Numbered from the stretch's first letter, positions 16,939 through 25,593 are shown. The stretch: DNA of 64,000 nt from Marinirhabdus sp050859505 (GCF_050859505.1 NZ_CP193934.1:1488001-1552000); one strand, 5' to 3'. The notes: generated from the sequence alone by a model not told the origin. Numbers and translations are program-made.

Positions 16939-18201
16939 TTATAATGCGTCAATATATTCAACGAGCATTTCTAAGGCTTCTTCATGAAGTATGGTACGCC
17001 CTAATTGTGGCATTCTGTACGTGGGTAATGTACTTCCAAAACGAGCTTCTATTTCTCCTCTGTTTGCGTAAATACCAGTATCGTTAAAAGGTGTTTCAAA
17101 TCTGAAATCTAAACCAAAAGAATCTATACTCCCGCCAGGTTGGTGGCAATGCGCACAATTTACATCTATATAGGCTCGAGCGCGTTCGTCCAGTGTGTAA
17201 TCTGTTGTGTTTGTCCAGTCTGGTAAAACACTTACACCAGCAGCAGATACTCCTTCCAGGATACCTTGTGACACAAAAAAGTCTAATTGGTTCTGATTGG
17301 CATAAGAAGGAACAAAGTTCATGCTACGCAATTTTAAACCAATAGGAAACGTATTGCCATTATTGTTGTGACAAGTAAAGCAATCTTGCTGCGAAGGAAT
17401 TTCGTACTGTACGTCTTGCATGTCGCCATTGAGGTCTATATAGCTTATAGGTTTTTGAGAACCGTTTATGGTATAGATCGCTTCGGTTTGTGCATCGTTC
17501 CAGATATAGTCTGCGACTTGCCATGCTCCTGCTATTTTTAAGAAAATACGTGTTTCAATTATTTGTTTTCCTAAGCTAGGATCGCGATCGTCTATATTGT
17601 AAAAAAATGTTTTAGCAATTAAAGTATTGTCTGGAAAAATTGGTAATAAGTCATTTCCATTAGGTTTCATTGTAGTCCCGGCGGGTAACCTAATTAGTCT
17701 TTGTTTTTGAGCATAATCTGTAAAAAGTGTGGAGTTTATTTCATATAGCTGTACTCCGTTTGCTGGAGTAATATTTCCATTTATTGCTTGGAAAACGCCC
17801 ATTTCAGACAATAATTCTCTAAAAGATAAGGCTGTTGAAGCATCAATGCTGGCACTAGGTGCAGATTGGTTTCCTGCGGCATCAAAAGCAATAACATAAA
17901 AATTATAGGAAGTTTCAGCAGTTAAATTGGCAATCGTAGTGGAGGTGCCAGTTATATTATCCTGTACCATGATGCCATCTTGAAAAACACTATAACCAGT
18001 AACCCCTTCATTATCTGTGGCGGCATCCCAAGCTAAATCTATGGAAGTTTCCTTACTTAGTGTTAGCATCAGGTTTGCTGGTGCTGTTGGGTTTTCTTCA
18101 TCCACATCGGCAATAGGCGGTGGTGTATCGTCACTGCCTCCACAAGAATAGTTTAGCGTAAAAGCGCCTAACAATAAAAGAATATACGTAATTTTTTTCA
18201 T
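16939..18201 (-). CDS. fibronectin III / diheme c-type cytochrome lipoprotein (SO2930-like)
   Basis: This is a 420-aa lipoprotein. I take the ATG at 18201, giving the signal MKKITYILLLLGAFTLNYSC with lipidated Cys20; the frame extends 27 codons upstream but that would block export. A fibronectin type III domain (about 35-125: PTAPANLMLTLSKETSIDLAWD ... NFYVIAFDAAGN, quoted in part) is followed by a domain like the SO2930 diheme cytochromes, with FRELLSEMGVF, YEINSTLFTDYAQKQR and two haem sites, CFTCH and CAHCH. It may carry electrons at the cell envelope. The FN3 domain may hold it to a partner. It is a single-gene unit with its own terminator. Confidence 0.85.
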   Translation of the reverse strand: MKKITYILLLLGAFTLNYSCGGSDDTPPPIADVDEENPTAPANLMLTLSKETSIDLAWDAATDNEGVTGYSVFQDGIMVQDNITGTSTTIANLTAETSYNFYVIAFDAAGNQSAPSASIDASTALSFRELLSEMGVFQAINGNITPANGVQLYEINSTLFTDYAQKQRLIRLPAGTTMKPNGNDLLPIFPDNTLIAKTFFYNIDDRDPSLGKQIIETRIFLKIAGAWQVADYIWNDAQTEAIYTINGSQKPISYIDLNGDMQDVQYEIPSQQDCFTCHNNNGNTFPIGLKLRSMNFVPSYANQNQLDFFVSQGILEGVSAAGVSVLPDWTNTTDYTLDERARAYIDVNCAHCHQPGGSIDSFGLDFRFETPFNDTGIYANRGEIEARFGSTLPTYRMPQLGRTILHEEALEMLVEYIDAL

Positions 18202-18470
18202 CGGTATATAATATTTTAGAAATTGAAAAATGGAATGGACAAAGTATTCGTGTAAGATATTTTTCAAATTAATATAGGGCATTTCATAAGAAATTCTATT
18301 TCGGTGCTAAAAATATAAAAACAAAACCGAATGATAGCTCCGCTGGCTGTTAAAAATCAACCTTCTAAAAAAGTAGTGTTCCCTTACTCAAAAGCCATGT
18401 TCCCTAAAAGTGTGTTTTTTAAATCTATTTCACATAGTAGTTTCGGTCTTGAATTTAAAACACATTTACA

Positions 18471-19772
18471 ATGAAAACAAAATTGATATTGCTATTCGTA
18501 CCGGTAGCATTGCTTGGATTTGTAGTCTCAGGATTTATTTCTACGGAAGACTACCCAGAAACAAAACGAACCTTAGAACCTGAAAAGGGTTGCGTATTTA
18601 TGACCACCATGGGAGAGCAATCTTCCGAAGGTTTTAGTGTCTTTAAAACGAATGAAAATGTACAACTCTCTGTCCGCGATGGTCTTTCTTGGCTAGCAGA
18701 AGCCCAATTGTCCAATGGCGGTTACGGTGCAGGAAGTCACGTTGCCCAACATAGTAAAGATCCACATGCGGTAAAAGCAGATCCTGCAACTACGGCAATG
18801 GCAGCACAAGCTTTAGTGCGAAGTGGAATTACACTGAAAAAAGGAGCGTATTCAGATAACTTAAAAAATGCTATCAACTATTTATTAGAAACCGTAGAGA
18901 ATAGCCCCAAAACCGATCCTTATATAACTGATGTAAGAGATACCCAAATACAAAGAAAGTTGGGTGAAAATATTGATGCCGTGCTTACGGCTCAATTTCT
19001 GTCCAATCTTTTAGACCGAAATTTAAAAGGACTCGACAAAAAACGAGTACATCGTGCCTTGGACATATGCGTGGCGAAAATACAAGCAGGAACCGATGCT
19101 GCTGGAAAGCAAAAAGGTGCTGGCTGGGCTGGCGTGCTGCAAAGCGGATTGGCAAATAGTGCTTTGGAAGCTGCACAATTTGTTGGGGCAGATGTGGATG
19201 GAGAAATTTTAGACCGCGCCAGAAACTATCAAAAAGAAAACTACGATGATACCAACGGAAACGTCAAAACAGAAGACGGCGCAGGAGTCATGCTATACGC
19301 TGTTAGTGGAAGCGTACGAGCAAGTGCTAAAGATGCTAGAAGAGCGGAAGAAAAATTAAACAAAGCCAAAAAGCAAGGTAAATTATCAGACAATGCGCCC
19401 GTAACAGTAGGAAACTTGATAAAGGCTGGTTATTCTGAAGCAGAGGCAGTTGATTATAACGCTTCGTATAACGTATATCAATCTGCTAAAAACACCGCGC
19501 AACGGGACGACGTTCTCAATGGGTTTGGAAATAATGGTGGCGAAGAATTCTTAAGCTTTTTACAAACAGGAGAGTCCTTGGTTGTAAATAAAGATGATGA
19601 TTGGAAGCAATGGTATGACAATATGAGCGGTCGTATTTTAAAAATACAAAACGAAGATGGAAGTTGGAATGGACATCACTGTATTACAAGCCCTGTTTTT
19701 TGTACAGCTACTAGCGTTCTGCTACTTACAGTGGAAAATGACATACAGTTCTTAAACAATATGGGTAAGTAA
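18471..19772 (+). CDS. secreted squalene-cyclase/prenyltransferase-like alpha-toroid repeat protein
   Basis: This 433-aa protein begins with a hydrophobic signal (MKTKLILLFVPVALLGFVVS). It contains repeats of the alpha/alpha-toroid type: VRDGLSWLAEAQLSNGGYGAG near 67-87, ATTAMAAQALVRSG near 103, and ILKIQNEDGSWNGHH and TATSVLLLTVE near the end (about 392-424). The QxxxGGYG and QxxDGSW segments match the QW-like motifs of prenyltransferase/squalene oxidase repeats. The DxDD motif of squalene-hopene cyclase is not apparent, so terpene cyclisation is not supported. Such extracytoplasmic toroids are otherwise uncharacterised. The middle part (about 230-370) is polar, Lys-rich and unlike the repeats. 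It is monocistronic. Confidence 0.75.
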   Translation: MKTKLILLFVPVALLGFVVSGFISTEDYPETKRTLEPEKGCVFMTTMGEQSSEGFSVFKTNENVQLSVRDGLSWLAEAQLSNGGYGAGSHVAQHSKDPHAVKADPATTAMAAQALVRSGITLKKGAYSDNLKNAINYLLETVENSPKTDPYITDVRDTQIQRKLGENIDAVLTAQFLSNLLDRNLKGLDKKRVHRALDICVAKIQAGTDAAGKQKGAGWAGVLQSGLANSALEAAQFVGADVDGEILDRARNYQKENYDDTNGNVKTEDGAGVMLYAVSGSVRASAKDARRAEEKLNKAKKQGKLSDNAPVTVGNLIKAGYSEAEAVDYNASYNVYQSAKNTAQRDDVLNGFGNNGGEEFLSFLQTGESLVVNKDDDWKQWYDNMSGRILKIQNEDGSWNGHHCITSPVFCTATSVLLLTVENDIQFLNNMGK

Positions 19773-19840
19773 TGGGTCGGTATTTATAAAGCAAGATACC
19801 CTTTGCTTTTACAGCCCAGAAACACATTGTATCTTTAAAT

Positions 19841-19958
19841 ATCAATCATAGTTGATGTTTAGGTTGGTTTCGTCCTTGAGGCGGAAAAGCTAACCCCACA
19901 GCCGTCCATAGGAATATGGGACCACCCATGCCAAAGGTAGGAGCGCTGTGGGGTTTTT
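19841..19958 (+). ncRNA. candidate structured non-coding RNA with terminator
   Basis: The 315-base gap between 19773 and 20087 carries no gene but folds strongly on the plus strand. A small hairpin (19841-19856) is followed by a hairpin at 19862-19895 with an asymmetric GAA internal loop and TTGA loop. A closing stem CCCCACAGC (19894-19902) pairs with GCTGTGGGG (19945-19953). Inside it are a hairpin capped by a GNRA-type GGAA tetraloop (19904-19922) and a third short hairpin (19924-19938), so it forms a three-way junction. A T run follows. The sequence TATCTTTA at 19830-19837 could be its -7 box. It may belong to a known class such as Flavo-1, but I cannot confirm that from memory. Confidence 0.6.
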
Positions 19959-20087
19959 ATGAATTATTTTTTTTGGAAATGAAATGGATTGCTCTTTTTT
20001 GCGTTGATTTAGATAGGTGACCTAAAAATATACGAAATGACAATCTAAGCCATAAAATTTTCTACCTTTCCAAATTATTATATATGA

Positions 20088-21113
20088 ATGCTTAAAACAC
20101 TTCAGATAATCGCCTTGTTACAAGGTGTTTTCGTTCTTTCGGTTTTATTTATTAACCGTAGGGAGTATAAAAAAACCACTTTTTGGTTGCTATTTGGCAG
20201 TCTGCTTTCGGTTTTGTTATACATCGCTGGTGATGATGAAAACAACATTTTCTTGCAAGATGCCGATTGGTTTCTGTTTGACAGTTCTTTGTTTGTAACC
20301 TTCTTATTTCTATTTTTTCGGTACTACAAAAACGAAAAGAAAAAATTCGCCAAACTCGATTACCTCTTCTTTCTTCCCAATGTTATTTATTTTGTTATTG
20401 AGGGTATTGAAATAGGGATGGTGGAGGAAAATTTAGTAATCGAAATCTTTGAAATTGCTGCAGAATTGGCTTTTGTTGTTTATTTGTTGCTCATCATCCA
20501 TTCTATTATCACCACTAGGAAGAAGCATTGGATTATTTATTTTGCAATACCTATTGCTGTTTTGTTTGCGCTTTCTTCTTTAAACGATATTCTTAAAACA
20601 TTTGAAGTTGCAGAATTGCCTCTGTTTAATGACCAAAATTTCAATACGTACCTTTTATTGGTCGTTGCATTTCTGTTCTATTTTATAGCCTATAAACTAT
20701 TAAGCAAAGGCAAAGCTATTTTACCTAAGACCAAAACAAACAAATACAAAAATTCTAACCTTAACTCAGCATTGATTGAGCAGTACAAATTAGATTTAGT
20801 TCATTCTATGGAAATAGATAAATTGTATCTTAATGGAAAACTATCCATTCACGATGTTTCGTCAACACTTACTATTCCACGTCAATATATTTCAGAAGTT
20901 TTGAATGAGCATATGGACACAAGCTTTCAAGATTTCATAAATCGATATAGAGTAGAAGAATTTATAAAACGGCTAAAAAACGACCAGAATGACCATTTTA
21001 CACTCATGGGAGTTGCTACAGATGTGGGTTTTAATTCTAAATCTTCTTTCAATGCTACCTTCAAGAAATTCAAGGGTTTAACCCCTACTGAATTTAAAAA
21101 AAGTCTTTCCTAG
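20088..21113 (+). CDS. membrane-anchored AraC-family transcriptional regulator
   Basis: This 341-aa protein has about seven hydrophobic segments (residues 5-205) followed by a cytoplasmic AraC-type DNA-binding domain (about 235-340). Landmarks in the latter are LSIHDVSSTLTIPRQYISEVLNEH and GVATDVGFNSKSSFNATFKKFKGLTPTEF (quoted in parts), the usual second HTH and its end. The architecture, a polytopic N-domain with a C-terminal AraC HTH, is common in Flavobacteria and suggests direct sensing of a membrane or periplasmic signal. The gene lies 96 bases before the PAP2 phosphatase gene in the same direction, so it may regulate that operon, but the ligand and target are unknown. Confidence 0.85.
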   Translation: MLKTLQIIALLQGVFVLSVLFINRREYKKTTFWLLFGSLLSVLLYIAGDDENNIFLQDADWFLFDSSLFVTFLFLFFRYYKNEKKKFAKLDYLFFLPNVIYFVIEGIEIGMVEENLVIEIFEIAAELAFVVYLLLIIHSIITTRKKHWIIYFAIPIAVLFALSSLNDILKTFEVAELPLFNDQNFNTYLLLVVAFLFYFIAYKLLSKGKAILPKTKTNKYKNSNLNSALIEQYKLDLVHSMEIDKLYLNGKLSIHDVSSTLTIPRQYISEVLNEHMDTSFQDFINRYRVEEFIKRLKNDQNDHFTLMGVATDVGFNSKSSFNATFKKFKGLTPTEFKKSLS

Positions 21114-21209
21114 TATACCCAATTTGTGCAGATAAATTGTTCTGTACCTATCTGTTAAAATTTCCATCAAAATTCATGCGTTCTTTGAATAACAATTCAA
21201 AATACGTAC

Positions 21210-21791
21210 ATGAAATACTCTTTTTCGCATCGCTTTCTTACGCTAATAATAAGTTTGCTTTTAGTACTAGCAACCTTACAGGTTCAAGCGCAGGATACCA
21301 GCGAAACCAGACCAGAAATTGGTACTACCCAAAAGGTGGGTGATATTATTCTTATTGCGCTCCCACTTGCAACTGTTGGTACTTCTTTAATTATAGGCGA
21401 TACAAAAGGTGCTTGGCAGTTCACCAAAGGTCTTATACTAACCGAGGCGGTTACTTACGGCCTCAAATTGGGTGTTAATAAACAGCGACCCGATATGAGT
21501 AATGATAATTCATTTCCTTCGGGACATACGTCTACCGTTTTTCACAGCGCTGGATATGTGCACAGACGATACGGATTTAAATACAGCATCCCAGCGTACG
21601 CACTTGCTGGCTTTACAGCAGCAAGCCGGATAGATTCAAAAAAGCACGACATCCTGGATATATTGGCAGGAGCGGCTATTGGATTAGGGAGTAATCTTTT
21701 GTTTACTACCGAATATCAACAAGAACATATGCAGTTAACCTTCGCCAGTCAAGAAGGTGACTATCTACTTGGTTTCACTTATAAATTTTAA
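21210..21791 (+). CDS. PAP2-family membrane phosphatase
   Basis: This 193-aa protein has a signal peptide (ending LQVQAQ) and all three motifs of the PAP2 lipid phosphatase family: KLGVNKQRP (Lys86, Arg93), PSGH (103-106) and SRIDSKKHDILD (139-150, His146 and Asp150). It would remove phosphate from lipid phosphates such as phosphatidate, undecaprenyl diphosphate or lipid A; the substrate cannot be read from the sequence. It is followed after 4 bases by an isoprenylcysteine-methyltransferase-like protein, then a COG4705-like membrane protein and an HD hydrolase, all in the same direction. This suggests an envelope-lipid modification operon. Confidence 0.9.
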   Translation: MKYSFSHRFLTLIISLLLVLATLQVQAQDTSETRPEIGTTQKVGDIILIALPLATVGTSLIIGDTKGAWQFTKGLILTEAVTYGLKLGVNKQRPDMSNDNSFPSGHTSTVFHSAGYVHRRYGFKYSIPAYALAGFTAASRIDSKKHDILDILAGAAIGLGSNLLFTTEYQQEHMQLTFASQEGDYLLGFTYKF

Positions 21792-21795
21792 CAAC

Positions 21796-22548
21796 ATGGC
21801 TTTACAAGAAGAATTAAAAACACAAGGCGATTTTCTTTTCAAAAACAGGAGTTACTTACCCTTAGTTATTTTAGGAGTCGGACTGTCGGTTTATATCCAC
21901 ACCGAATATTTCGAAATTGAAACACCCGAAACTTGGTTTTCAGAGAGTTTTGAATATATATGCCTTGGAGTGAGTTTGATCGGGCTTCTAATTCGAGTTA
22001 TAACTGTAGGGCATACCCCTAAAAACACTTCGGGACGCAATACGAATGAAGGACAATTGGCCGCAGAATTAAATACAACAGGAATATATTCTATGGTTCG
22101 GCATCCCTTATACCTAGGTAACTTTTTTATGTGGTTAGGAGTGGCGATGCTTACTGAAAATGCCTGGTTTTCCATTGCTTTCGTTTTTTTCTACGCTTTT
22201 TATTATGAACGAATTATGTATGCAGAAGAAAATTTTCTTCGGAATAAATTTGGTCAAGTGTATTTAAATTGGGCAGCGCGTGTCCCTGCATTTCTTCCGT
22301 CTTTCAAAAATTATTCAAAGGCAAAATATCCTTTCAGTTTAAAAAAAGTACTCAAAAAAGAAAAAAATGGACTCTGTGCCGTTTTCCTTCTCTTTTGGAT
22401 TTTCGATGTAGTAGGAGACTTTGTAGAAAAAGAACCTTTTGAATTTGAAACTGGATTTTGGTTTTATGGCGCCATCATCACGACAGTGCTCTATTTAGTA
22501 TTAAAAGTCATGAAAAAACGGAAACTCCTTGATGAGGTAAATCGCTAA
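21796..22548 (+). CDS. isoprenylcysteine carboxyl methyltransferase (ICMT/PEMT)-like integral membrane protein
   Basis: This 250-aa polytopic protein shows the ICMT/PEMT landmark TTGIYSMVRHPLYLGNFF (about 94-111), in which RHPLY-G binds S-adenosylmethionine, followed by EENFLRNKFGQVY-x-W and RVPAFLPSF. It begins with about 45 soluble residues and two membrane segments, and it ends with two further hydrophobic segments. Relatives methylate isoprenylcysteine, phosphatidylethanolamine or, in some bacteria, lipid A phosphate groups. I take the ATG at 21796; the GTG at 21757 lies inside the PAP2 gene. Its pairing with a PAP2 phosphatase hints at work on a phospholipid or lipid A, but this is inference. 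Confidence 0.82.
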   Translation: MALQEELKTQGDFLFKNRSYLPLVILGVGLSVYIHTEYFEIETPETWFSESFEYICLGVSLIGLLIRVITVGHTPKNTSGRNTNEGQLAAELNTTGIYSMVRHPLYLGNFFMWLGVAMLTENAWFSIAFVFFYAFYYERIMYAEENFLRNKFGQVYLNWAARVPAFLPSFKNYSKAKYPFSLKKVLKKEKNGLCAVFLLFWIFDVVGDFVEKEPFEFETGFWFYGAIITTVLYLVLKVMKKRKLLDEVNR

Positions 22549-22549
22549 G

Positions 22550-23305
22550 ATGAAAAAGTCACTAAATACTAAGGACACCTTAAACAAAGTAGCAAAAATC
22601 ACACTGCTGTTTTGGCTCATGAAAATTATAGCAACTACGCTGGGGGAAACGCTGGGCGACTTGTTGGCGCATACGCTTCATTTGGGGTATGCAATAGGGC
22701 TTGCAGTAACGGGCGTGTTTTTTCTTGTGGTTTTGACAATACAACTAAAAGCAAAAAAATACATTCCTGCATTGTATTGGTTAGTCATTATTGGTACAAC
22801 AACAGTTGGTACAGAAATATCCGACTTTATGGACAGAACCCTCCATCTGGGCTATCTCGCAGGTTCTCTGATTTTAATTACCCTGCTGTTGAATACACTT
22901 TGGATTTGGAATTATACCGTTGGCAAGATAGAAGTGCATCCCATTTTCAATAAAAAGGTAGAGCTGTTTTATTGGATTGCCATTCTATTTTCGAATAGTT
23001 TGGGTACTGCATTTGGTGATTTTTTAAGTGATAATGCTGGTTTAAGCTACCTGCAAGGCGCCATGTTAACTGCAGGAGTAATTGCAGTGGTTGTTCTGTT
23101 GCATTACGTGTCCAAAATTAATTACGTTATTTTATTTTGGGTGGCTTTTATCTTCACGCGTCCATTTGGCGCAACCTTTGGCGATTTGCTTACCAAAACA
23201 ACCGCTGAGGGTGGTTTGGATCTGGGTACTATTCCTGCGACACTAGTAAGTGTTGTCTTGTTGAGCATGTTAGTTTTTTACAGTCATAAAAAGAAATTGG
23301 TATAA
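22550..23305 (+). CDS. COG4705-like membrane protein with four internal repeats
   Basis: This 251-aa polytopic protein has eight or more hydrophobic segments. Four internal repeats of about 22 residues occur at 29-50, 84-105, 149-170 and 204-226. Examples are TTLGETLGDLLAHTLHLGYA and TTVGTEISDFMDRTLHLGYL; the shared core is G-x-x-[FLI]-[GS]-D-[LF]-[LM], with an invariant Asp. It looks like the COG4705 family of uncharacterised membrane-anchored proteins. Four-fold repetition with a buried acidic residue per repeat suggests a channel or transport function, unproven. The start codon follows the upstream stop by one base, and the downstream HD gene begins immediately after its stop. Confidence 0.8.
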   Translation: MKKSLNTKDTLNKVAKITLLFWLMKIIATTLGETLGDLLAHTLHLGYAIGLAVTGVFFLVVLTIQLKAKKYIPALYWLVIIGTTTVGTEISDFMDRTLHLGYLAGSLILITLLLNTLWIWNYTVGKIEVHPIFNKKVELFYWIAILFSNSLGTAFGDFLSDNAGLSYLQGAMLTAGVIAVVVLLHYVSKINYVILFWVAFIFTRPFGATFGDLLTKTTAEGGLDLGTIPATLVSVVLLSMLVFYSHKKKLV

Positions 23306-23893
23306 ATGAATACTGAAATACTAAAAAAGGTAGAAAACTACTGCAAGGAATTACTGGATAAAAGCAGGTGCAAAGCTTTGCAGTTTCATAATTATCAACA
23401 CACATTGGACGTTGTTGAAAACGCAAACCTAATTGCTGCCCAATCTGGAATTACAGAAGAGAATAGGGAGTTGTTGGTTATTTCGGCCTATTTTCATGAT
23501 GTTGGGAATATGGAGGCAAACAAAGCACACGAAATGCTTAGTTGTTCCATAGCCCGTAGTTTTTTGGAATCTGAAAACTATCCCGAAGAAAAAATCCAAC
23601 AAATAGAGAACATTATTTTGGCGACCGAAATTCACCGGAAACCAGCTAATTTACTGGAGGAAATTATTTGTGATGCAGATTTAGGACATTTAGGAAAGAA
23701 ATCATTTTTAACTAAAAATAGGCTGCTGCGCGAAGAATGGGAAAACTTTTTGGGAATGATTTTTACAGATAAAGAATGGTTACAACTTAACGTACGGTTT
23801 TTGGATGAGCATCAATTTTATACCGCAATTGCGCGTAAAATATATGGAGAACAGAAATCTAGAAACCTTATTAATTTGAGAGCAGCATTATAG
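23306..23893 (+). CDS. HD-domain phosphohydrolase
   Basis: This 195-aa soluble protein has HD-superfamily metal ligands: HNYQH (His28 and His32), FHDVGN (His64, Asp65), His110 in TEIHRKP and CDADLGHLG (about 122-130). It resembles small HD hydrolases that act on nucleotides or cyclic dinucleotides, but the sequence does not define a substrate. No relation to the (p)ppGpp hydrolases is apparent, and it lacks their extra domains. It starts at the base after the stop of the COG4705-like gene and ends the four-gene operon. The downstream gene is convergent and only 20 bases away. Confidence 0.82.
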   Translation: MNTEILKKVENYCKELLDKSRCKALQFHNYQHTLDVVENANLIAAQSGITEENRELLVISAYFHDVGNMEANKAHEMLSCSIARSFLESENYPEEKIQQIENIILATEIHRKPANLLEEIICDADLGHLGKKSFLTKNRLLREEWENFLGMIFTDKEWLQLNVRFLDEHQFYTAIARKIYGEQKSRNLINLRAAL

Positions 23894-23913
23894 TTATACT
23901 AACGGTTTAGACC

Positions 23914-25374
23914 TTATTTTCTTACCAATTCCAGCGTAACTTCATACAAGTCTCGCTCTTCCATTTTTGCTTTTAGCCAGGCGTAAAAGCTCATCACAAA
24001 TACATCTTCTCGTTCTGTGCCAATCCATTCAAAAGAGCTTTCTACCTTGTCATAAAAGGCTTCGGAAGTTACTTCAAATGGTTTTTCGTAATACAATGCT
24101 ACGAGTTTCATAAAATTTAAAACTCGTGTCTCTCCCAAGCCTTTTAGTTTTTTATTAAATTTTTTCTGAAATCGTTGCAATCTCGATAATACCAGGTCTA
24201 GCTTATCCAATTCTATCAATAGTAAGATCTCGATGATAGATTTTTTCAGCACCCAAATCCAGCCCATTTTCTTTTCGTACCACACATCGCTATGGTTCAT
24301 ATTTTTAAAGACGTCGTAGGCTTTTGCATATTCTTTCTGCTGAAAAAGAGACATAAGTAGTGAAAGTGCTATGTCTAGTGAGGTGTTTTGATGTTCTTGT
24401 AATAGTGCAATTGCTTCGGCAGCATTTCCCTTGTAGTTAAGATTCACCCCTTTTAAAGCAATAAATTTTTCTGAAAACCGACTGTAATACATATTATTCT
24501 TATGTTTCATTGCCGTTTCCATCTGCGCCAACAATGCGGAAGCTTCTTCAAAATTTTTATTTCTGAAATGCGCCACAGCCATTACATATAAAATCTGAAT
24601 ATGATAAAACAAATGCTTCTCCGTAGGTTCTTTTTTTGCTGAAACCAAGGCAAATAATTGCTCCATATACGGAAGGTTACTATAATAATCCGTTTGCATT
24701 TTGGCAGCAGTAGCGGTAAGTTGTAATAGCTGAAATAGCGTTTTATAGGTAAGAGAAGTATCAATAGTAATGGTAAAATCGGCAAAGGATTGTTCAATAA
24801 TAGCGTCTACCGAAGTTTTTCGAGGCTTTTGTAATTCCTGCTTAATAGTAGCGTAAATCATATTTAGCTCCTGTTCTTGCTGAAAGTGTTGCAGGTTCTT
24901 CTGGCAAACAACTTTCAGTTTCGATAAATCCAAAGAGGTGTCCAAATGCGCATATTGAATCTTGGTGTGGTAAATTTCAGTAAGAATGGCGTACACGTCT
25001 AAGGCTGTTGCTTTCTTTTCGGCTTGCGCCAAGGTTTTGAAAGCTACTTTATATTGTTTGTGTTCAAAGAAAATACGGGCGGCGAGCAAGAGTTTTAGTA
25101 TGTCTAATTCTTCACTTGTCTCTCCCGAAAAACTTTTGGTAGCCACAAAATCTATTAACGAATCCTGTAAACGTTTACACAGCGCGTGATAGCTATTTTT
25201 GGCTGGCTTTCCGTAGAGCTTTCTATCCAAATCTTCTGTTTCGCCTTTTGCGATTAACTTAAAGAGCGCTTCATTTTTTGTGTCTCCCCGGCGGTTTTTT
25301 TTCTGCTGAAATAGCGAGAACTCACGGGTGTCTTCCGTAGAAAAAGTAGCTATAATCGCTTTTATTTGCTTCAT
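23914..25374 (-). CDS. uncharacterised helical-repeat (TPR-like) protein
   Basis: This 486-aa protein has no signal peptide and is rich in amphipathic helices. About six TPR-like pairs can be seen, for example AARIFFEHKQYKVAFKTLAQAEKK (about 97-120), YVMAVAHFRNKNFEEASALLAQ (about 269-290) and FQQKEYAKAYDVFKNM. The N-terminus (FSTEDTREFSLFQQKKNRRGDTKNEALFKLI) is basic. I recall similar proteins in many Flavobacteria annotated only as hypothetical. It is probably a cytoplasmic scaffold. Upstream, a 220-base gap holds a short dispersed repeat and the promoter region of the YiaAB gene. Confidence 0.7.
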   Translation of the reverse strand: MKQIKAIIATFSTEDTREFSLFQQKKNRRGDTKNEALFKLIAKGETEDLDRKLYGKPAKNSYHALCKRLQDSLIDFVATKSFSGETSEELDILKLLLAARIFFEHKQYKVAFKTLAQAEKKATALDVYAILTEIYHTKIQYAHLDTSLDLSKLKVVCQKNLQHFQQEQELNMIYATIKQELQKPRKTSVDAIIEQSFADFTITIDTSLTYKTLFQLLQLTATAAKMQTDYYSNLPYMEQLFALVSAKKEPTEKHLFYHIQILYVMAVAHFRNKNFEEASALLAQMETAMKHKNNMYYSRFSEKFIALKGVNLNYKGNAAEAIALLQEHQNTSLDIALSLLMSLFQQKEYAKAYDVFKNMNHSDVWYEKKMGWIWVLKKSIIEILLLIELDKLDLVLSRLQRFQKKFNKKLKGLGETRVLNFMKLVALYYEKPFEVTSEAFYDKVESSFEWIGTEREDVFVMSFYAWLKAKMEERDLYEVTLELVRK

Positions 25375-25409
25375 TTAATCGTAAGAAATATTGTTTTCAA
25401 TGTCGGTCT

Positions 25410-25422
25410 GAGCGCAGTCGAA
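25410..25422. repeat. dispersed repeat GAGCGCAGTCGAA (copy 1)
   Basis: This 13-base sequence is identical to 31225-31237. It is GC-rich in an AT-rich intergenic gap and resembles short repetitive elements found between genes in many Flavobacteria. The function is unknown. Confidence 0.55.
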
Positions 25423-25593
25423 GACTAATGAATTTAACTATATATAAAATATATGAGTTAATTATACTTTTAAGATGCTACAATATACACATTTTTAATC
25501 GTAAGTTTTTTAAAATAGTTGCGTTCCTCAACTGAAGCTCCTACCGCATCTTTGTATGGTAATCAAATACTAATCATCAAAACAAAACAGATT

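Noticed and set aside
18202..18282. N-terminal extension of the cytochrome lipoprotein
   Set aside because: It would put 27 residues before a good lipoprotein signal peptide; the ATG at 18201 is used instead.
19841..19958. bacterial SRP RNA, tmRNA or a TPP/cobalamin riboswitch
   Set aside because: The hallmark segments of those RNAs are missing, so the region is called only as a candidate structured RNA.
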